Assembly (NCBI GenBank): GCA_036518955.1
Contig: DATDMG010000232.1
Coordinates: 1 to 28,019 of the forward strand
Direction of reading: 5' to 3'
From: DATDMG01 sp036518955
GTDB taxonomy: Bacteria; Actinomycetota; Actinomycetes; Actinomycetales; Kineosporiaceae
DNA length: 28,019 nucleotides
The translations under genes and the position numbers were made by a program. This document shows, one piece after another, positions 24,111 through 28,019 of the stretch (its first letter is position 1; each line of letters starts with the position of its first letter). The notes beneath the pieces are model-generated. The model had not been told where the DNA came from and searched no databases. It saw only the letters and a list, made by a program, of their open reading frames with translations.

Positions 24111-24575
24111 TCAGTACTCGCCCTTGATCACGAAGAAGGAGCCGCGGATGGTCCCGGCCAGCTTCGACTTCTGCTTCGCGAACTTGAACTTCGACGCAAG
24201 CTCCTCGGGGACGGGCATCCCGTCGGACAGCTTGAAACCGACGGCGCGCTTCTCGCCGTCCTCGAGGCCGTAAAGCACGTTGATCGACAAGCCGGACTCA
24301 TAGAACACGTAGGCCCACTTGATCCCGCCCGCGACAAAGACCGTCGCTTCCAGCGGGCAGGAGGCGATGACGATGTCCCGCTCCTTCTTCAGGATGTCGT
24401 GAATCCAGTCGACCGTCTCTTTCGCGTCGTTCGCCGCATCGACGGTGAAGACGTGATCGTACTTGTTCTTGAAGTACCTGGCCTCGTTGGCCCGGAGCCC
24501 GGCAAGAGCATCGGCCACCGGCGACGACTCCAGTCCGGCGGTGGATACGTTCGTGAAGTCGACCACGTGCGGCAC
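24111..24575 (-). CDS. Conserved-looking hypothetical protein, 154 residues
   Basis: I do not recognise this protein. The GTG start at 24575 has a strong ribosome binding site (GGAGGTG on the minus strand at 24586-24580). The product is soluble with no signal peptide or membrane segment. It has an acidic helical first half (YFKNKYDHVFTVDAANDAKE, WIHDILKKERDIVI) and a Lys-rich beta-type second half (KFKFAKQKSKLAGTIRGSFF). Lys and Phe are much more frequent than in the surrounding Arg/Ala-rich proteins, which suggests a different origin or strong surface-charge constraint. It is transcribed alone, towards the PspC gene. Codon positions behave as real coding sequence. Confidence 0.75.
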   Translation of the reverse strand: MPHVVDFTNVSTAGLESSPVADALAGLRANEARYFKNKYDHVFTVDAANDAKETVDWIHDILKKERDIVIASCPLEATVFVAGGIKWAYVFYESGLSINVLYGLEDGEKRAVGFKLSDGMPVPEELASKFKFAKQKSKLAGTIRGSFFVIKGEY

Positions 24576-24586
24576 AGGGCACCTCC

Positions 24587-25210
24587 GAGACAGTCACGAG
24601 CGGCCGGTTCGGCCGTGGCACCACACTAGGAGCCGGCGACCGCTCGACGCTTCTTCGATTCTGATCGATGCTGGACCACACCGAGATCAGTGGAACGCGT
24701 GAATTGGACGCGGAGTCCTGAGCCTACGGCGCCCACCTGGCGCTCACCGACTTATCAGGCATTTCGGACTCTTCGCGTCACGATCCGTCAGCAACTCACG
24801 GGACCGTTGCCCGGCCGGAGACCTTGGCGACCCGGCGGGCACCTATGTCGGATGTCGACGGCGTCCACGCCGTCAGCTGAACCTGCGATGGGCCGAGGCA
24901 TACCTTCCGCAGAGGCGCGCCCAGCCAGAATGTTCGTAGCAGCAACGAATTGCGCGCGCTGGGCCTTGAGCCGACGAAGATCGCGGCAGCCGCCCTGGCC
25001 GCGGTGGACTGCCGAACACCGGACCGGCCACGGAGTCCGTGGAGGGCGGCCGGTTCGTCGGCGCGGCTCGGGGCTCGTCCGCCGATCCGGTCGACCACCT
25101 GGTCCGTCGGGCCGTCGTGCTCGCGCGGGGAGTTGGCGCGGGGAGGCGCGGCCTGGAGGCGACCAGTTCTGGCTCCTCCGTTCGAGCGGCTGAGAGAGGA
25201 GACCAAGGAC
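24587..25210. other. Long intergenic region between divergent genes
   Basis: About 620 bases between the hypothetical gene (minus) and the deacetylase gene (plus). Near the left end CGGCCG-GTT-CGGCCG (24601-24615) forms a short hairpin in the minus-strand leader, and CACACTA (24624-24630) could be a minus-strand -10 element (TAGTGT). Open frames through the rest show no motifs and look like chance high-GC frames. Confidence 0.4.
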
Positions 25211-26770
25211 GTGTTCGCGATCCGTCGTTCCCGCAGGGGCGGCAGGCCCCGTTCTGGTGCGCGGACGGCCGCAGCCGCATGCGCGGTGCTGGCGCTGCCG
25301 GCGTGTACCGCTCCTCGGGCGTCCGGCCCGGCCGCCTCGTCGTCCCCGGCAAACGATGTGAAGATATCGGCGGACGGCTTCATGCCGGACTGGATCGACG
25401 GGCTGACCATCGTCCAGGACGGAAGCGAGGACGCCACCTGCCCTTGGGCGACGGCCTACCCGGTGGTGCCCGGTGCGGCCGCGCTCACCAAGGCGCTCGC
25501 CGAGGACGTGCGCCTGGCGATCAATGCCGCGCGCGGGGGCGCGGGAGCTGACCGGTCCGCCTGCACCGAGCCGAAGAACAGCACCGGCCTGCAGATCGGG
25601 TTCGACTTCCTGCTCGCCTCCGCCGACGTCATCGGGGTGCGACTGACCAATCACGACGCCGGCATGGACAACTACACCTACGTGCGCACGTACTGGTACG
25701 ACGGGCGCACCGGAGGGGAGTCCACCCCGGTGTCCCTGCTGTCGGGCCCCGGACTGTCCAGCCTCTGCGACCGCATCGTGCAGACCCTGAACCAGCGTCT
25801 CGGCAACGACCACGGGTGGGCGAAGTCGGCCCTGAACGAGAACTACCGCGAGGACAACCTGTCGGACCTGTCCTTCGACAGCGACGGCGCCCTGCACGCA
25901 CGCTTCACCCGGTCCCAGATCGAGCCGATCACGGTGCCTCCGCAGGAGGTCGTCATCCCACGCGCCGAGGTCGCCCCCTGGCTGTCCGACTTCGGGCACC
26001 GGGCCCAGGCCCAGGCCCTGCACCCCGAGCACCGCCTGACGCTGGAGATCACCCCCGTAGCCAGTGACCCGGGCTCACCCGAGCCCTCCGAGCCGGTGGC
26101 ACCGGCCAGTCCCGTGACGACGCCCAGCGGCCCGACCGTCGACTGCCATGCCGTCAAGTGCATCGCGCTCACCTTCGACGACGGGCCCGGACCGTACACC
26201 GCACGCCTGCTGGCGGATCTGAAGCAGTTCGGCGCGCATGCCACGTTCTTCGTCATCGGTCAGCACGTTGTCGCCAGCCCGCGACTCGTCCGCGCCGAAC
26301 TCGCTGACGGTCACGAGGTCGGCAACCACTCGTGGTCCCATCCGGAACTCACCCGCCTCGCGTCCACCCAGGTCGATCGGCAGCTCCAGTTGACCGACAC
26401 CGCGCTCCAGCGAGCCACGGGTCAGACCCCGACGCTCGTCCGGCCGCCCTACGGTTCCGTCAACGCGGCCGTGAAGCAGCAGATCGCCAGGCCGGTCATC
26501 CTCTGGAATCGGGACACCCTGGACTGGAAGGTCCGCAACGCGCAGCACGTGACAGATGCCGTGCTGGGCAGTGCCCGCCCCGGGGACATCGTGCTGATGC
26601 ACGACATCCACCCCACCACGGTCGCAGCGGTGCCAGGGATTCTCCAGGCGCTGACCGACCAGGGTTACCACTTCGTCACGGTGTCCCAACTCTTGCAGGG
26701 CATCCGGCTGAACCCGGGCCAGACGTACTCCAACAACCCCGACGTCGCCGATCCCGCCGCCGCTCCGTGA
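25211..26770 (+). CDS. Lipoprotein with C-terminal polysaccharide deacetylase (CE4/NodB) domain
   Basis: The product is 519 residues and acts outside the membrane. The start GTG 25211 follows AAGGAC. A basic N-terminus leads to AAAACAVLALPAC, a lipobox-like signal with Cys near residue 33. Residues 60-290 form an RsiV/DUF3298-like domain (tentative). A Pro/Ser linker follows, then the NodB domain with all CE4 motifs: TFDDGPGPYT, the metal-binding NHSWSHP, RPPYGSV, DTLDWK and LMHDIHP. It should remove N-acetyl groups from peptidoglycan or another cell-wall glycan. The layout resembles PdaC-like deacetylases. The 87 extra in-frame codons upstream are not protein-like and would destroy the signal peptide. 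Confidence 0.9.
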   Translation: MFAIRRSRRGGRPRSGARTAAAACAVLALPACTAPRASGPAASSSPANDVKISADGFMPDWIDGLTIVQDGSEDATCPWATAYPVVPGAAALTKALAEDVRLAINAARGGAGADRSACTEPKNSTGLQIGFDFLLASADVIGVRLTNHDAGMDNYTYVRTYWYDGRTGGESTPVSLLSGPGLSSLCDRIVQTLNQRLGNDHGWAKSALNENYREDNLSDLSFDSDGALHARFTRSQIEPITVPPQEVVIPRAEVAPWLSDFGHRAQAQALHPEHRLTLEITPVASDPGSPEPSEPVAPASPVTTPSGPTVDCHAVKCIALTFDDGPGPYTARLLADLKQFGAHATFFVIGQHVVASPRLVRAELADGHEVGNHSWSHPELTRLASTQVDRQLQLTDTALQRATGQTPTLVRPPYGSVNAAVKQQIARPVILWNRDTLDWKVRNAQHVTDAVLGSARPGDIVLMHDIHPTTVAAVPGILQALTDQGYHFVTVSQLLQGIRLNPGQTYSNNPDVADPAAAP

Positions 26771-26908
26771 CGGCGTGGCCGCCCGTCTCTCACCCACGGC
26801 GGGCTCCTCGAGCGTGGGCTGGGCGATGGCCGCGTCGTCCTGGAACGACACCTTGGTCTCGGCGATCACCGCGACCGGATTCTTGAGGCGGACGCGGACG
26901 GGCCGAGG
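26771..26908. terminator. Convergent intergenic region with a weak hairpin
   Basis: CCCACG (26793-26798) and CGTGGG (26813-26818) could pair across a 14-nt loop between the deacetylase and the cupin gene. The minus strand also reads AETKVSFQDDAAIAQPTLEE, which looks like protein but has no supporting start or stop. It may be the scrap of a lost gene. Confidence 0.3.
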
Positions 26909-27283
26909 TCAGGCGTGCGTCCTCGGGTCGAGCATGGTCAGCAGCAGGCGGCTGGGTTCCCGCGCGATGACGGCGTGCGGCAACCGGGTCGTCAGGTGAA
27001 CCATCCCGCCGGGCATCAGGTCGACCGAGCGACCGGCAGCCGTGACCGTCAGCCGGCCGCCCAGCACCTGCAGCAGGACCGGCATCGCCGCGGTGTGCTC
27101 GGTGAGTTCCTGACCGGTATCGAAGGAGAAGAGCACCAGGCGAGCGCCCTCGGCCTTGAGCACGGTGCGTGAGACGGTCGAATCGGCGGCGACCTCGACG
27201 AGGGAGGCGACGTCCGGCAGATACGTCAGCTCCGCAGCGGACGTCCCGCCGGTCTCCGCTGTCCCGGCGGATTCGGCGATCAC
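26909..27283 (-). CDS. Small cupin-domain protein
   Basis: A single cupin barrel of 124 residues. It has ARLVLFSFDTGQELTEHTAA, the turn LLQVLGGRLTVTAAG, MPGGMVHL and a late His in TRLPHAVIA. Only some of the usual His/Glu metal ligands are visible, so binding of a metal is uncertain. The GTG start (27283) overlaps the methyltransferase stop by 4 nt (GTGA) and has AAGGGA nearby. Such small cupins act as sensors or simple enzymes. The tight overlap suggests the pair works together. Confidence 0.8.
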   Translation of the reverse strand: MIAESAGTAETGGTSAAELTYLPDVASLVEVAADSTVSRTVLKAEGARLVLFSFDTGQELTEHTAAMPVLLQVLGGRLTVTAAGRSVDLMPGGMVHLTTRLPHAVIAREPSRLLLTMLDPRTHA

Positions 27284-27906
27284 CGGTGTCCCTTCCCCTC
27301 GTCGGTCACCGGCAGCCTCAGCACGCTGACGGCGAAGGTGGCTTCGTCATGCCAGGGCCGCAGATCCCAGGTCGCGAACCGGTGCTCCAGAGTCAGGCCT
27401 GCCTCGGCCACGTGGGTGTCGAAGTCGCGCAGCGGGTACCCGCGGTCGGTGCCGAACCCCACCACGACGATCGCGTCGGGCACCAGGTGAGCGGCGATCC
27501 GGCGCAGCACGTCCGGTTCCGTGCCTGGGGCGAGGAACGTCATGACGTTCCCGGCGACCACCGCGGCATCGAACGGTTCGGCGACCCCGGCGGCCGGCAG
27601 GTCGAGGAAGACCAAGTCGGCGACGAGCCACAACGGGCCCGGATGGTCCTGCTGCGCCGCGGCAATCAGCTCGGCGTCGACGTCGACCCCGACGACGTGA
27701 TGGCCTCGCGCGTGGAGCACCGCCCCCACCCGGCCCGGGCCGCACCCGGCGTCCAGGACGCGCGAACGGGGCGCCACCATCGCATCGACGAGCCGGGCCT
27801 CCCCGGCCAGGTCGACGCCGTCCGCCGCCAGCTTCCGGAACCGGTCGATGTACCACTGGGAATGACCATCAGCTGTGTCGGTGACCCAGCGAGGAAGAGC
27901 CGTCAA
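27280..27906 (-). CDS. Class I SAM-dependent methyltransferase
   Basis: The protein is 208 residues if started at TTG 27906, where GGGAGG lies 5 nt upstream on the minus strand. An in-frame GTG at 27957 would add 17 residues (DNAVCRCTSLREREAIL) but has no ribosome binding site. SAM-binding motifs are RVLDAGCGPGRVG, VVGVDVDAELI and the motif IV region PFDAAVVAGNVMTFL. The N-terminus WYIDRFRKLAADG is typical of a small actinobacterial group of unknown substrate. It is coupled to the cupin by a 4-nt overlap. Confidence 0.82.
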   Translation of the reverse strand: MTALPRWVTDTADGHSQWYIDRFRKLAADGVDLAGEARLVDAMVAPRSRVLDAGCGPGRVGAVLHARGHHVVGVDVDAELIAAAQQDHPGPLWLVADLVFLDLPAAGVAEPFDAAVVAGNVMTFLAPGTEPDVLRRIAAHLVPDAIVVVGFGTDRGYPLRDFDTHVAEAGLTLEHRFATWDLRPWHDEATFAVSVLRLPVTDEGKGHR

Positions 27907-28019
27907 GATGGCCTCCCGTTCTCGCAGTGACGTGCAGCGGCAGACCGCATTGTCCACCTGACGTACAGTAACAACGAGCTGACGGTCGGGCCCCCTTGCA
28001 ACGGGCGGTGTGCACCGAG
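27907..28019. other. Upstream region of the methyltransferase gene
   Basis: 113 bases to the window edge. It presumably holds the minus-strand promoter, but no clear pair of promoter boxes or neighbouring gene is visible. Confidence 0.3.

Noticed and set aside
24950..25210. N-terminal extension of the deacetylase gene
   Set aside because: Composition is not protein-like, and a start upstream would bury the lipoprotein signal that begins at GTG 25211.

Overview
The window comes from a high-GC actinomycete: codon third positions are strongly G/C, GTG starts are common, and there are PspC, AraC and FCD/GntR-type proteins and an actinobacterial style of gene overlap. The density of broken genes suggests a large, insertion-rich genome (Frankia-like or a related lineage), but I cannot fix the genus.

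Left flank (1-3.6 kb). The end of an ABC ATPase gene overlaps an SsuC/TauC-type permease. A frameshifted transposase fragment then runs directly into an alpha/beta hydrolase gene. After it lies a gene graveyard: a PAS-GGDEF scrap, a VapC C-terminus joined head-on to a DUF4143 ATPase C-terminus, and a roughly 210-bp broken copy of the start and promoter region of an AraC gene.

Core (4.1-17.6 kb). This is a one-strand biosynthetic cluster that I do not recognise as any named pathway. The first gene encodes a 2597-residue megasynthase: fatty acyl-AMP ligase, ACP with Tyr in place of the pantetheinylated Ser, ACP, KS, malonyl-type AT, ACP, PLP-dependent alpha-oxoamine synthase and an extended SDR. 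It is followed by a type II thioesterase, a classical SDR, and then a cassette of 2-oxoacid dehydrogenase E1alpha, E1beta, a free-standing lipoyl domain with no E2 catalytic core, a small ACP with a disturbed N-terminus, and a KAS III. My model is that a fatty acid is activated, extended once with malonate and released by decarboxylative condensation with an amino acid, giving a sphingoid-like amino ketone or amino alcohol. The E1/lipoyl/ACP/KAS III set would make and transfer a second acyl group from a 2-oxo acid.

Right flank of the core (17.75-19.8 kb). An intact AraC regulator is divergent from an SDR. Their shared promoter, with two inverted repeats, is the intact version of the fragment left of the megasynthase. 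The cluster is therefore bracketed by direct repeats about 15.1 kb apart, and the left copy points the same promoter/operator segment at the megasynthase.

Right end (19.8-28 kb). A scrap of an FCD regulator gene is followed by a non-canonical dihydropteroate synthase homologue, a hydroxyacid-oxoacid transhydrogenase, a hot-dog thioesterase, a PspC membrane protein, an unrecognised 154-residue protein, a lipoprotein with a CE4 deacetylase domain, and an overlapping methyltransferase-cupin pair. I found no rRNA, tRNA or CRISPR array.
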